Shown: one piece after another, positions 52,140 to 64,000 of the stretch
Position numbering within the stretch: position 1 is the first letter of the stretch
How the letters are laid out: each line of letters opens with the position of its first letter
Source: Lamellibrachia satsuma
Taxonomy: Eukaryota; Annelida; Polychaeta; Sabellida; Siboglinidae
Length of the DNA stretch: 64,000 nt
Direction of reading: 5' to 3'
Assembly: GCA_033239005.1 (NCBI GenBank)
Contig: BSQZ01000005.1
Span: 14,966,001-15,030,000, forward strand
The notes under the pieces: generated by a model
The model's input: the letters and a program-made list of their open reading frames with translations, nothing else
Databases searched by the model: none
Told to the model about the DNA's origin: nothing
Translations under genes and position numbers: made by a program

Positions 52140-54440
52140 CAAGATTGGCTCGTGTTGTTTCAAAGTGCCTGTATATTGTGATTGCACAGTGCCTGTATAT
52201 TGTGATTGCACAGTACATCTATATTGTGATTGCACAGTGCCTGTATATTGTGACTGCACAGTGCATCTATATTGTGATTGCACAGTGCCTGTATATCGTG
52301 ATTTCAAAGTGCCTGTATATTGTGATTGCACAGTGTCTGCATATTGTTATTGCAAAGTACATGTATAATTGCGATTGCAAAGTGCATGTATTTTGTGATT
52401 GCAAAGTGCATGTATATTGTGATTTCAAAATGCCTGTATTTTGTGATTGCAAAGTGCATTTATATTGTGATTTCAAAGTGCATGTATATTGTGATTTCAC
52501 AGTGTCTGTATATTGTGATTGCAAGGTGCATGTATAATTGCAATTGCAAAGTGCGTGTATTTTGTGATTGCAAAGTGCATGTATATTGTGATTTCAAAAT
52601 GCCTGTATTTTGTGATTGCAAAGTGCATTTATATTGTGATTTCAAAGTGCATGTATATTGTGATTGCACAGTGTCTGTATATTGTGATTGCAAAGAGCCT
52701 GTATATTGTGACTGCACAGTGTCTGCATATTGTGATTGCAAAGTGCATGTATAATTGCGATTGCAAAGTGCATGTATATTGTGATTGCAAAGTGCATGTG
52801 TAATTGCGATTGCAAAGTGCATGTATATTGTGATTCCAAAGTACATGTATAACTGCGATTGCAAAGTGCATGTATATTGTGATTGCAAATTGCATGTATA
52901 TTGTGATTGCAAAGTACATGTATAATTGCGATTGCAAAGTGCATGTATTTTGTGATTGCAAAGTACCTGTATATTGTGATTGCACAGTGTCTGCATATTG
53001 TGATTGCAAGGTGCATGTATAATTGCAATTGCAAAGTGCGTGTATTTTGTGATTGCAAAGTGCATGTATATTGTGATTTCAAAATGCCTGTATTTTGTGA
53101 TTGCAAAGTGCATTTATATTGTGATTTCAAAGTGCATGTATATTGTGATTGCACAGTGTCTGTATATTGTGATTGCAAAGAGCCTGTATATTGTGACTGC
53201 ACAGTGTCTGCATATTGTGATTGCAAAGTGCATGTATAATTGCGATTGCAAAGTGCATGTATATTGTGATTGCAAAGTGCATGTGTAATTGCGATTGCAA
53301 AGTGCATGTATATTGTGATTCCAAAGTACATGTATAACTGTGATTGCAAAGTGCATGTATATTGTGATTGCAAAGTACATGTATAATTGCGATTGCAAAG
53401 TGCATGTATTTTGTGATTGCAAAGTACCTGTATATTGTGATTGCACAGTGTCTGCATATTGTGATTGCAAGGTGCATGTATAATTGCAATTGCAAAGTGC
53501 GTGTATTTTGTGATTGCAAAGTGCATGTATATTGTGATTTCAAAATGCATGTATTTTGTGATTGCATAGTGCATTTATATTGTGATTTCAAAGTGCATGT
53601 ATATTGTGATTGCACAGTGTCTGTATATTGTGATTGCAAAGAGACTGTATATTGTGACTGCGCAGTGTCTGCATATTGTGAATGCAAAGTGCATGTATAA
53701 CTGCGATTGCAAAGTGCATGTATATTGTGATTGCAAAGTGCATGTATATTGTGATTGCAAAGTGCATGTATAATTGCGATTGCAAAGTGCATGTATATCG
53801 TGATTGCAAAGTACATGCATAATTGCGATTGCAAAGTGCATGTATATTGTGATTGCAAATTGCATGTATATTGTGATTGCAAAGTGCACGTATATTGTGA
53901 TTGCAAAGTGCCTGTATATTGTAATTGCACAGTGTCTGCATATTGTGATTGCAAAGTGCAAGTATAATTGCGATTGCAAAGTGCATGTATATTGTGATTG
54001 CAAAGTGCATGTATAATTGCGATTGCAAAGTGCATGTATATTGTGATTGCAAAGTACTTGTATAATTGCAAAGTGCATGTATATTGTGATTGCAAAGTAC
54101 ATGTATATTGTGATTGCAAAGTACATGTATAATTTCGATTGCAAAGTGCATGTATAATGTGATTGCAAAGTACATGTATAATTGCAATTGCAAAGTGCAT
54201 GTATACAGTGTCTTGTGATTGCAAAGTACATGTATAATTTCGATTGCAAAGTGCATGTATATTGTGATTACAAAGTGCATGTATATTTTGATTTCAAAGT
54301 GCCTGTATATTGAGATTGCACAGTGTCTGCATATTGTGATTGCAAGGTCAATGTATAATTGCAATTGCAAAGTGAATGTATTTTGTGATTGCAAAGTGCA
54401 TGTATATTGTGATTTCAAAGTGCATGTATAAATTGTGATT
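52140..54440. repeat. 24-bp satellite-like array, about 95 copies, with higher-order units
   Basis: The monomer is GTGCATGTATATTGTGATTG then CAAA, with 25-bp variants containing ATAATTGCGATTGCAAAG. The marker AATTGCAATTGCAAAGTGCG recurs 485 bp and then 461 bp apart (near 52553, 53038 and 53499), so blocks of about 20 monomers were duplicated. Open frames of up to 365 codons here are artefacts of the 24-bp period. Confidence 0.97.
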
Positions 54441-54734
54441 GCAAAGCAACTGTACAAAACTCGGTTTGGACAAGTGCTCTGGTAGATTGGGAGCCAATGG
54501 CAATGTTTTATGTCTGCAAAGCAGCAGGTTGACCAGTGCATTGTTTTACAATGTGCACTTTTACAGTTACTGAATGTCATGAACATTTATTTTGTTGCTA
54601 TTATTGATTGTTATCAATGATTGCTCAGTTGGGCTGTTGTTGAACTAGAAGTGATGTACTTCAAGCTGCCTCTAATTCACTTTTTACTCATCTTGTTTTA
54701 GAATAATTTTGCAAAAAATCAACCCTATCTAGTA

Positions 54735-55530
54735 TCCACTACGACCTGCTAGCTCTAGTGTCCACTGACATGCTAGCTCTAGTATCCACTACGACCTGCT
54801 AGCTCTAGTGTCCACTACAACATGCTAGCTCTAGTATCCACTGACATGCTAGCTCTAGTATCCACTACAACCTGCTAGCTCTAGTGTCCACTACGACCTG
54901 TTAGCTCTAGTGTCCACTACAACATGCTAGCTCTAGTATCCACTGACATGCTAGCTCTAGTATCCACTATGACCTGCTAGCTCTAGTGTCCACTATGACC
55001 TGCTAGCTCTAGCGTCCACTATGACATGCTAACTCTATTATCCACTACAACATGCTAGCTCTAGTATACACTATGACATGCTAGCTCTAGTATCCACTAC
55101 GACCTGCTAGGTCTAGTGTCCACTACGACCTGCTAGATCTATTATCCACTACGACCTCCTAGCTCTAGTATCCACTACGACCTCCTAGCTCTAGTATCCA
55201 CTACAACATGCTAGCTCTAGTATCCACTATGACCTCCTAGCTCTAGTATCCACTACGACCTCCTAGCTCTAGTATCCACACAACCTGCTAGCTCTAGTAT
55301 CCACTACGACCTGCTAGCTCTAGTATCCACTACGACCTGCTAGCTCTAGTATCCACTACGACATGCTAGCTCTAGTATCTACTACAACATGCTGTCTCTA
55401 GTATCCAGTATGACACGCTGGCTCTAGCATCCACTATCCAATACAACATTCTAGCTCTAATATCCTCTATGACATGCTACCTCTAGTATCCACTATGATA
55501 TGCTAGCTCTAGTATCTGCTACGATATGCA
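54735..55530. repeat. 26-bp minisatellite, about 30 copies
   Basis: Units TAGCTCTAGTATCCACTACG then ACCTGC, including a shorter variant (CACTGACATGC). Rich in CTAG and GCTAGC sites. Confidence 0.96.
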
Positions 55531-56735
55531 TTGCTAGCTGGTTTGTGCAAATGAATGACTTTGTTTTGATGAAATCATCAGACGAACTATTAAATTATTT
55601 TCAACTGACCAGTTAAAAATTCTTTTTGATTCTATCGATTTTTAAAACGACTGCATATCAGGCATGGGGTCAGTTCTGTTTTGTCAATTAAAAAAAATCT
55701 ATTCCAATTCTGTCTTGCAAAAAAATCAATTCCAAATTATCAATTCCAATTCCCAACTTTTTTAATCCTAGGCTAAGGAAAAATTCAAATCCAGTTTGTT
55801 TTAACAGTTTTATTTGTCACATGTGCAGAATCATAAAAATGGCATTCAGCCATTTGATATGTACTTTCTGCTGTGACACCTGGATTTTTGCTAACCAGAC
55901 ATTTTGAACAGCCCTGGACAGTTGGGTTGTTAATCTGAGTTATATCAGTTGTGGCATCATTGATATTTCATCAAATTTACTGTAAACTTTGTGTCTTCAA
56001 CATCCTAATCACCAACATTTATTCTCCATGGGGAAATTTTTAATTACTACAAAGGGCAAACTGTACAGCCACCTGTAACAACACTGTACAGGTGACCAGT
56101 AACCTATTTAATTTGGGGAACTTGTGGGTTGAACATTAGGCTTGGATAAACAAGGGACTGCATTCCAGTGGGCCAGGCTTCCTCTCTCACACAAAAGGAA
56201 TTAGCAGCCAGTTGCCCTTAATTGGCAATCTCTGTAAATAAACCTTGTCCACCGAGAAAGAAAATGAGATAAGGCGTGAATGGCTGACTTTGGTTTTACT
56301 CTCTGTTACAGTAACTTTAAGACAGTGTCTATGCTGTAATGTTGATAGCTTCCTGGCTGCTACCAGATTCAGGGTGACATATTAATAGCAGACAAATATG
56401 ATTTTAATAGTACATTTAAGGGTTAAAGTTTAACAGTATCAAATTAATATGTATGACTAGTAACATTTACATAGTTTCATATGAAAATTATTACTTGTTG
56501 ATTAATAAATATATGCTTAATAACCTATACTGTAGTGTTATTTTCATTTTGTTTATTGAAATAGGGATAATGATTAATCCTATGAGAGGGGTGTCGCCAG
56601 TTCCAATTAACCTGAAGTAGTTGACAGTAACGTGTTATGTCCTAACAGAGTTTGCGGGACAAAGCTTGGTTGAAGTTCACAGCCATTTGCAACATGACAA
56701 AACCATCATGAACTTTACGTTTGCCACCCCATTCA
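55531..56735. other. Intergenic, no gene seen
   Basis: AT-rich. A stretch with repeated AATTCCAATT motifs (about 55690-55775) resembles the GATTCC repeat at 21.6 kb. Nothing else supported. Confidence 0.5.
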
Positions 56736-57165
56736 CCTGTGCAGTGCGGTGGTCGTGTGGTAGGATGTCGGACTGTCGGTCGAGGCGAACGAACGGGGTT
56801 CAAACCACCTGTTGCAGTTTCCCACAAAAGGGGTAAATGTGTAACCTGTCGTGGACTCTCTCGAGCCACTGCAGAAGTGTCCATCTCCATGACGTGACTC
56901 GATCAGTTCTGCTAACTACCTCAAGAGGATACTATTTAATTTACAATCTCAGCCATCTCTACAAAACTGACTCTGGTGAGGGGGTGTGGTGCGTTGGTCA
57001 TACAAACTGGTGGAGGTTGGTCCCTAAAACAGTGGGATGGGTGGTTGAGACCACTGCGACACCACTCTCGTGTGTGAAGGAAACTGCAAGACCAAGGCCA
57101 GTGGCTTGGTAACCTCAGTCACAGGAACTTGCCAGGAAACCACACAAGGGAAAGTTTACATATCT
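56736..57165 (+). mobile_element. Second, unrelated tRNA-derived SINE (probable)
   Basis: A tRNA-like head of about 75 nt starts near 56742 (GTGCGGTGGTCGTGTGGTAG). It has an A box TGGTCGTGTGG and a B box GGTTCAAACC about 50 bases apart. A body of about 330 bp follows, reaching the A-rich stretch near 57165. I found no clear target-site duplication, so the right end is approximate. Confidence 0.55.
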
Positions 57166-57169
57166 ACCA

Positions 57170-57990
57170 AATGAAACTTTGACTAATATTAAATTATACA
57201 TTAGGCCCTAAATTATTAATTAGTCCAAAAAGTACCCACAGAGCATGCGCACAAATCACCAAAACTCCAGCGTTGGCCCAAGTATGGGCTGTTTGGAGTA
57301 AACCCTTTGATAATCTGTGGGACAGTGACGCCACCTCGCGGAGTTATGGAAGTCGATCGAGATAGGCAAAAGGCTGGCCTTTCGGTTTCCATGATTTTTT
57401 GTTATTGCGGCGTTCTTGTACGTATGCCTATTTTGAAGGTGATTGCTTGTGTAGTACTTTTTACACTATTATATGACCATTTTAAAGAACATTCTATGGA
57501 GATTGTTTTTGCTCGATTTTGCTTCGCCAATTTAAATTCGTAATTGTTTTCGCAGTAAGAAACTTGAAATTAATTCCCATTTTCGAAATTGCAACATTCA
57601 CATGACCTATACCTATGTGGTATGGGCTATGTGGTATCAAATGACTACAATGCCAGTGGTGTTATTTGGTGACATCGTGAATGCTTATGAAATTATGTCG
57701 ATAGAATCCGTCATACACACGGTGTAAACTTGTTTATGGATTTAAAATGAAGTAAACAACATCGATCACGCGCATTTGAAAATATGTGTCCTAAAACTGT
57801 TTAAAATATTTCTTCTAAATACGTTTTTTCCGAGCAACACTTTTTTTAGCGATGAGCAAGATCCGAATCATGCCAAACGCGACCTTTTTGTACATTTCTG
57901 CGGAGGGGTGTAAGAAATACACTTAATTGGGTCTTGACTCTTGGTTCACTTCTGGCATTTTCATTTGGCTAAGTCTCATTTGGCTAAGAC
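57170..57990. other. Intergenic, no gene seen
   Basis: Mostly unique, with moderately open short frames but no recognised domain. Confidence 0.4.
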
Positions 57991-58600
57991 TTTAGCCTAT
58001 GACTATGTCTTGCACATCGTTAGCAGACGAATGGGTTTGTCCTCTTGTGATCCGCGCCGACGGTATAACAGGTAGTGTGAGTGGTCGGCTGGCAGCGTGA
58101 GTACAAAAACATTCGAGTCCCGTCACGCGCGGCATAATGCTCCTGCGCTTGCATCGAGCTCGGGCGTAATCTTCGCGCGGCAAAAAGTTCGTGTGTCGAG
58201 CTCAGGCTTAACCCTCGCGCGTGCCTCTCGCGTTATTATCGACACGCCACCGAGAATACGCGGTCTCCATGCAAATTAGACAGCGGATTATGGGGACGGC
58301 TTCGCAGAAACGAGTAGGGAGAGTCGCGTTTGCCCCATCGGCCGCGTCAGGTAGGTTCTATTAAATTGCTGTGTATCACGGTGAAAAGAAGCATATAAAC
58401 GCGTGTGTCGTAAATATTCACGAAAACGATATTGGGTGCCTTCTACGACGGCTTTCAGATCGACGTCGGGTGGTTGCGAGAGTGAAGCGTGCCGCCTCCA
58501 TCGCGACTGAGTAGTAATTATTGATAACACAGTAGGTATAGTACTTTGCACAACATCTGTCAAAGCTGTGACACGGTTGAAATACATCTACAGAAAACCT
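57991..58600. promoter_or_regulatory. CpG-rich patch, promoter-like
   Basis: Dense CpG and GCGCG-type motifs in otherwise AT-rich, CpG-poor DNA, as expected of an unmethylated promoter or a young element's 5' region. GCTCGGGC and GCTCAGGC phrases are near-repeated at 58157 and 58199. Confidence 0.35.
58290..58350 (+). CDS. Speculative first exon in the CpG-rich patch
   Basis: ATG at 58290 opens MGTASQKRVGRVAFAPSAAS, followed directly by CAG and donor GTAGGT at 58351. The only support is an open frame, a good donor and CpG context. No downstream partner exon is recognised to 64000. Confidence 0.18.
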
Positions 58601-59630
58601 CTGGATTGATTATTATATTAGTGACAAAGTTGCTCAACAATATACAATATTATATGGTACTGCAATACAGTCAATACTACAATAGACTGTAGTCAATACA
58701 ATGTCAATACAATAGTCAATAGTACAATACAATATAAAACACTTCTATTTTTCACTAAAATCCTTGGGAGACTAAGGCTAAGGCTAAGCTCGGCAGTACA
58801 ACAAAATACAGTCATTCAGCTTGATAGTTTAAGTAAAAAGTATATTTTATCCTTTGGGCTTGGGTTGGCCCTGTGCCGTACGTGGCTGTGTTCCCAAACT
58901 ACCTTGGCCTTAGTACAGTTGGACATAAGCCATAAATTAGCACAAATTGGTCTAACCATACACAGGCAGCTACCAAAATCAGTTAGTTCTTCAGAATAGG
59001 TAGATCTATAAAATCAATTGTTACTTGTGTCAGTTGCGACTTGTGTCAGCGATGGATTTGTTCACGCTAATTAAATGCACAATAATCAAGACGCCTCAGG
59101 CTCAGGCTCAACACTGTCGACAGCCATTCAGTGTTTTGAAAAAACTGTGGCGCCAGTAGATACATTTCACTGGCCCGGTGACTCAGTGGGCAAGTAACAA
59201 AATAAACTGATTAAGTTGCATTTTCTTGCTGTATCAGTTCTGTAAATGGCTAAACTAAAAAGTGAATGTAATGCTTGCTCAAAAGCATCCCTTTGGATTT
59301 TACTTTGTGGTTACTGTGGGTTAACTCAAGTCACACTGAGTATACATAGATGTAAAGTGTTACATGTGTTTATATTATTCAAGTTTCAACTTAGAGTCTT
59401 AGACATGTCATGAACAGTGACTGTCTAGGCAAGGTGTCTAACAGCTAGCAACAATGACACAACATAACGTCACTTGAGATGTCATCCTGTACACAACTTT
59501 TAATACCATCATTTGGTCATCAGTCCTTAAATTATTAGGAGCAAGTGGTTTAGCAACTTGTGGAATAACCTTTGTTGAAGTATCCATTTATCTACCAGGA
59601 TAGTCCAAATTCCAATTATCACAAGTGTGT
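58601..59630. other. Intergenic, no gene seen
   Basis: Includes a CAATAC-rich stretch (58640-58735: TCAATACAATAGTCAATA type). Otherwise unique AT-rich sequence. Confidence 0.45.
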
Positions 59631-59775
<145 letters not shown>

Positions 59776-60026
59776 TTGTTATTTGGGGATTATTGACACT
59801 TACATTTTAGGACAACCTAACAAAATATTTATTAATTGTGCAAGAAATTATAATTGTGCTAAAATAAAAAAAATCTAGAGGTGATTGAAATGTGGACATC
59901 CCTGCCACTTTTTAGTCATGTCAGGATTATCTAGTGTCTAATAAAATGTTGGAAGGTGCTGATTAAACCATGGTTTAAATAGTCCCATCTGAAATTCCAT
60001 GTAGACACTTATTTTTGACATGCTAT

Positions 60027-60251
60027 TGTAGTGTTCTTACTTCGTACACTCGTCACCTAGATGGCGCCAGCATATGCCTGTCGTTTACAATATGTACACC
60101 CCTGATGTAACTGATGGGTATATAGCACAGCGATAGAGATAGAGATGCCATACTAATGTATACAATCATATACACATTAAACGTGTATTGTTGAGCATCG
60201 TATTGATCACCGATTTATCACTCTCGTAACATACAAGCACACAACACAACA
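60027..60251 (+). repeat. 5' LTR
   Basis: Starts TGTAGTGTTCTTAC and ends CACAACACAACA. Shares TCACCTAGATGGCGCCAGCA, then AGAGATAGAGATGCCATACT and GTGTATTGTTGAGCAT with the 3' LTR. Confidence 0.92.
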
Positions 60252-60399
60252 TCCGGTGATGAAGATAAATGGTTGACTGGATGTACCTGGATGTACCTGG
60301 ACGTGCCCATTGACACTAGATCCGCGAAAAACTCCAGCAACGTCGCGGCGAACAGCAGACAATTGTCTCACCTGCTACGCATTCGATCCGCAGGCATCA

Positions 60400-60750
60400 C
60401 CAAATGGTATGGCACAATCGTTGCCTACCTATCCAGCGTTCGACTGCCAATCAGAAGGGAAAGGCATCCGTTGGACCAAATGGTAGAGCAATGCTACTCA
60501 CAGACGAAGCAAGAAATGCTTGCAGTGGTATATTTGGGTGTGAGAAGTTTCATTTGTATCTCTGTGGCAATCCATTTGTTGTTATCACCGGCCACAAACC
60601 ACTGGTGGCGATATACAACCCGAGGTCAAACCAACCTGCAAGAATTGAGCGATGGACATTACGTCTCCAGCTGAATAACATGATTGTCAAATACCGACCT
60701 GGAGCGGAAAACCCAGCTGACTACTGTTCCACTGGCTACATCTGAAACCA
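60400..60750 (+). pseudogene. Gypsy RNase H remnant
   Basis: The frame 60404-60745 encodes GCEKFHLYLCGNPFVVITGH, then KPLVAIYNPRSNQPARIERW. Next come TLRLQLNNMIVKYRPGAENP and ADY. This is the C-terminal RNase H region of gypsy polyproteins, where the usual TDHKPL reads TGHKPL. The YSQTKQEMLAVVY part lies in another frame, so a frameshift separates them. Confidence 0.88.
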
Positions 60751-61980
60751 GTACAGCTGAGAAGATGGCAGAGGAATATATCAACTTCATCGTGGAGAAC
60801 GCCTCACCGATCGCCATAAGCATGGATGAAATCAAGAGAGAAACTCTACAAGATATGGAGTTACAAGTCGCGGTAGCGATACACACTGGGAAATGGCACA
60901 AATTACTCACCAATGTGACACCAGCAGACAGCCCATTCAGAGTATATCACAAGATTGAAAATGAGTTATGCACCACACCGAACTGTGATATCGTGTTGTG
61001 AGGAAACTGCATCGTTATGCCACAAACGCTGTGTGCCAAAGCCATCCATTTGGCGCACGAAGGTCACCAAGACCTCATGAAATTGAAGAAACTGCTCTGC
61101 ACAAAGATGTGGTTCCCGAAGGTAGATGCAATGATGGCTGACCGAATAGCTGCATGAATTCCATGTCAAGCCAACACACCTTCGCCACACCCAGAACCCC
61201 TGCAGATGTCAGTCACCTGGATATCCATGGCAGAAAATAAGCGCAGACTTCTACCGTTTCAATCAGGTGTATATCTGTTAGTGATGATCGACGGATTCTC
61301 ATGATATCCTGTCATTGAAGTAGTACACTCTACAAGCGCCAACATCGTCATACCTGTGTTTGCCATTAAAAAAATTTTCAAACTGATAACGGATCCCCGT
61401 TCAACAGTTACCAATTCCACACCTTTGTAAAACACATTCAAACACCAGTGGATTACTCCATTGTGGCCGTAAGCGAATGGTGAAGTAAAAGGCTTAATGC
61501 AAAACTTTGGGAAAGTGATGAAAGCAGCATTGATCGAATGCAAATCTTGGAGATAAGAGTTGTACAAGTTCCTCCAAAACTACAGGGCAACTCCTCGTTC
61601 ATTGACTGAGCGAGATGAGAATCAAACTGCCGAACACGGTCACACAAACACAGAAATCCACACTGAACACAATGCTGACAACAAAAGACGAAATGAAACA
61701 CTGTGTTAGTACGACAACACGGGAAAGACAAACTAACATCATTCGACCATCGTCCGTATATATTGGTGAACATGAAAGGAACCATGATTACGGCGAATTG
61801 AAATTATTGAAACAAACATCACACGAAATGCCAAAATGCCACTACAAACCAATTAAACTTGAACCGGGTATTGTGGTCATTGACAGCGAGATGCTGAGAC
61901 AGCCTCCAGCAACACATCATATGCTTATCCTTCTCTTGAGGGAAATACAGGTATCAGTTCAAATCATTTAGAGCTAGAGA
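60751..61980 (+). pseudogene. Gypsy integrase remnant
   Basis: Shifted frames encode LCAKAIHLAHEGHQDLMKLK, the HHCC-type start of integrase. Then come QTDNGSPFNSYQFHTFVKHI, the DDE-domain TDNGxPF motif, and near 61570 a stretch like FLQNYRATPRS. Multiple stops make it non-functional. The frame 61615-61971 may be the C-terminal tail. Confidence 0.8.
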
Positions 61981-62019
61981 GGGATGATCCAGAGGAATTA
62001 TGGATGATACCCATTGGCT

Positions 62020-62393
62020 AATTCGTCATTCCTGGGGTCTGTCAAAAGGTTATATAAGTTTAGGTAGAGAGGAGACTCAGGGAGTTGTTGGGAGGCAGGA
62101 GTGATTGCCTAGGAGTAGCTGGTGTGGGATCAGGCAGTGTCAACTGGCCAGGGAGTCTGTCATATAGTGTTATAGTAGTTTTATTGTTAGCTGTTTAAAG
62201 TTTGGGGTGTGCCAGGGACTCTGTCTGTGAGACAAAAAGAGTTAAGTGTTTCATTGTCAGTTGGTTTAATGTTTGGAATGTGTTATTAGTACTGTAGTGT
62301 AAATAAAAGATGGTTATTGTAGTAAACTCAATTTGGTTGTTAGTGTATTCTTAATTTGTACCATTCCATTGTCAAGTTAATAGAGATTACCTC
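62020..62393 (+). mobile_element. Possible nested solo LTR or element 3' region
   Basis: Between the integrase remnant and the 3' LTR there is a promoter-like GGTTATATAAGTTTAGG and, about 255 bp later, AATAAAAGATGG. This TATA-to-polyA layout resembles an LTR of another family. I could not define its ends or a target-site duplication. Confidence 0.3.
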
Positions 62394-62619
62394 TACGACA
62401 TTCTTACGCTCATCACCTAGATGGCGCCAGCATGTGCCCCTGGCTTACAATACGTACACCCCAAATGTAACTAATGGGTATATAGCATAGTGCTACGCCC
62501 CACAGCTAGAGATAGAGATGCCATACTAATGTATGGAATTGTATACGCATTAAATGTGTATTGTTGAGCATTGATCACTGAGGTGTCACTCACGTGCCAT
62601 ACAAGCACACGACACAGCA
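62394..62619 (+). repeat. 3' LTR
   Basis: Aligns end to end with 60027-60251, starting TACGACATTCTTAC and ending CACGACACAGCA. It has an insertion (TGCTACGCCCCACAGCTA) and many substitutions, so the element is old. Confidence 0.92.
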
Positions 62620-62624
62620 GCTAT

Positions 62625-64000
62625 TTGTCTGAAACTAAAATTGCTTATATTTAACCACAACAATAAGCTAATTATGTTAAATAAATAATACACTACTAAA
62701 TTAAGCTAAATAAACAATACACTAAGTGAATAAAGTTTTGCTCTATAAAATGTTAAAGAACATAAATTTATCCGAACATCCCTATCATTATTAAATATTG
62801 AATTCCCAGTTTTCTGTCATTTGGCCCATTTAATCTATGTTAGTGTTAGCGGAGTGTTGTGAGAATTATTATTACACTACTACTACTACTTACATTCATC
62901 CTTCCCGGTTCAAATAAATTTATTAAGTGCCTATCCCTGCTTGGACACACATCTGATCAAACAGATCTACTCAATAATAAACCAGTTACCCTTTTTAATA
63001 CAGCCACAGTATCCGTTAGAGAAGTGAGCTTACAAAAACAGCAGCACCTAACATGTAGTGGATGGGACTGTGGCAAATCTGCCAGTTGCATTTAACATCA
63101 CTCCTAGTCAAGCATTGGGTGCCTATTCAGGACAGGAAACAAACGGGCTCACTTTTACTGGGTGCCAAAAGAATAGGGTCATAAGATAGCTTTAAGGTTG
63201 AGTCATAGAGTAACAATAAACGAAAACAACAACAACAGCAAGCATCATTATAGTGCAGTGATGTGGTGCCGCTCACACTAGTAGAGATCAAGATTGGCAC
63301 ATTTCATTGTGATCAATAGAGATACATCAGACAGCTATTGTGTGGATCTCTTCAACAGTTGTGTTCTGCATCTGGAATACTATGATAAATTGTCTGTTTA
63401 CATTACATGTGATTCAAAATAAACTTCATCTTTGCAATGATATGGATCCGTCTTTGATGATGTCAATGAGCTGCTGATTTTTTTCTAAGTTAAAAATATG
63501 ATGTAGGATGATAAAAATTGCAACTAGTTGTCTTCTTCATAGGAAGACAGCTCCCTGATGAACCCACAATATACCCTCTGTTGCTCCCATGATTGCAGAA
63601 ACTCATGGACCCAAATCCCCTTCTTTCCTGCCTCATCCGTAGCCAGGTAGATTATGACCACCTTAGCTTTGTTGGTTATAAATCTGTTATAAAGAAATGA
63701 GAAATGCTTTTAAAAAAGGATTAACTTTGCAACTGAATGACATACTATTTTTTCAGAAAAAGTTGTTAACAGTCTCATATTATGTTGCATTTTCTAAAGA
63801 TATTTCTTGTTTTTTTATGACATCAGGGTTGTATTTGGGACATTTCAGATTCGACAATGTAATGACAGGCATGCAATGACAGGCATACATACTCCAGGTG
63901 TCCTGCTCCATAATTACTTCCAAAACCAAACATTATTAAATGACACCCCTTGGTGCCATACTAGCAGTGGGCTCCTCATTGAGACAGTGTCTTGATATTT
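62625..64000. other. Intergenic, no gene seen
   Basis: AT-rich with a small TAC run near 62877. No domain, RNA gene or element recognised. Confidence 0.45.

Larger units (their letters stand above)
60022..62624 (+). mobile_element. Ty3/gypsy-type LTR retrotransposon, complete boundaries, decayed inside
   Basis: The 5-bp duplication GCTAT at 60022-60026 and 62620-62624 flanks two diverged LTRs of about 225 bp. The interior is far shorter than a full element. It keeps RNase H and integrase remnants but no recognisable gag, protease or catalytic RT. Stops and frameshifts are frequent. Confidence 0.9.

Noticed and set aside
52060..54586. Many Cys/Tyr/Ile-rich frames up to 365 codons
   Set aside because: All are frames of the 24-bp repeat.

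Overview
The window is nuclear DNA from an animal, most likely a marine invertebrate; the phylum cannot be settled from the sequence. The evidence is spliced protein-coding genes with GT-AG introns, several LINE families with reverse transcriptase remnants, a Ty3/gypsy LTR element, tRNA-derived SINEs, hAT-like DNA transposons and long AT microsatellites. By my rough count 15 kb, about a quarter of the window, is minisatellite with units of 18-73 bp.

Layout: (1) 1-2.2 kb: the last exon of an unidentified Arg/Asp-rich protein (+), preceded by minisatellites. (2) 3.55-6.59 kb: a complete six-exon ankyrin-repeat gene of the RFXANK/ANKRA2 family on the minus strand (232 aa), convergent with the first gene. 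(3) 6.6-10 kb: a divergent intergenic stretch with a LINE fragment and a SINE with target-site duplication. (4) 10.03-50.80 kb: a complete ABCD4 orthologue (+), the lysosomal cobalamin ABC half-transporter. I reconstruct 17 coding exons whose phases all agree, giving 606 codons plus stop. Its introns hold nearly all the LINE fragments, two hAT-like elements and most minisatellites. (5) 50.8-56 kb: 3' flank with 51-, 24- and 26-bp arrays. (6) 56.7-64 kb: a second SINE, a CpG-rich promoter-like patch, a CCAG microsatellite and a decayed gypsy element with matching 5-bp target-site duplications.

The most unusual pattern is in ABCD4. Six tandem arrays do not merely sit in introns: they begin or end at an exon/intron boundary, and their unit contains the splice site, in several cases with adjoining exon sequence. 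The acceptors of exons 4, 5, 11 and 16 and the donors of exons 7 and 16 are multiplied from about 6 to about 31 times. In every case the copy nearest the exon is the one the reading frame needs. Exon 16, which encodes the ABC signature motif, is a 77-bp exon between a 1.0-kb array of acceptors and a 1.7-kb array of donors. These decoy splice-site arrays are the leading candidate for something not previously described.
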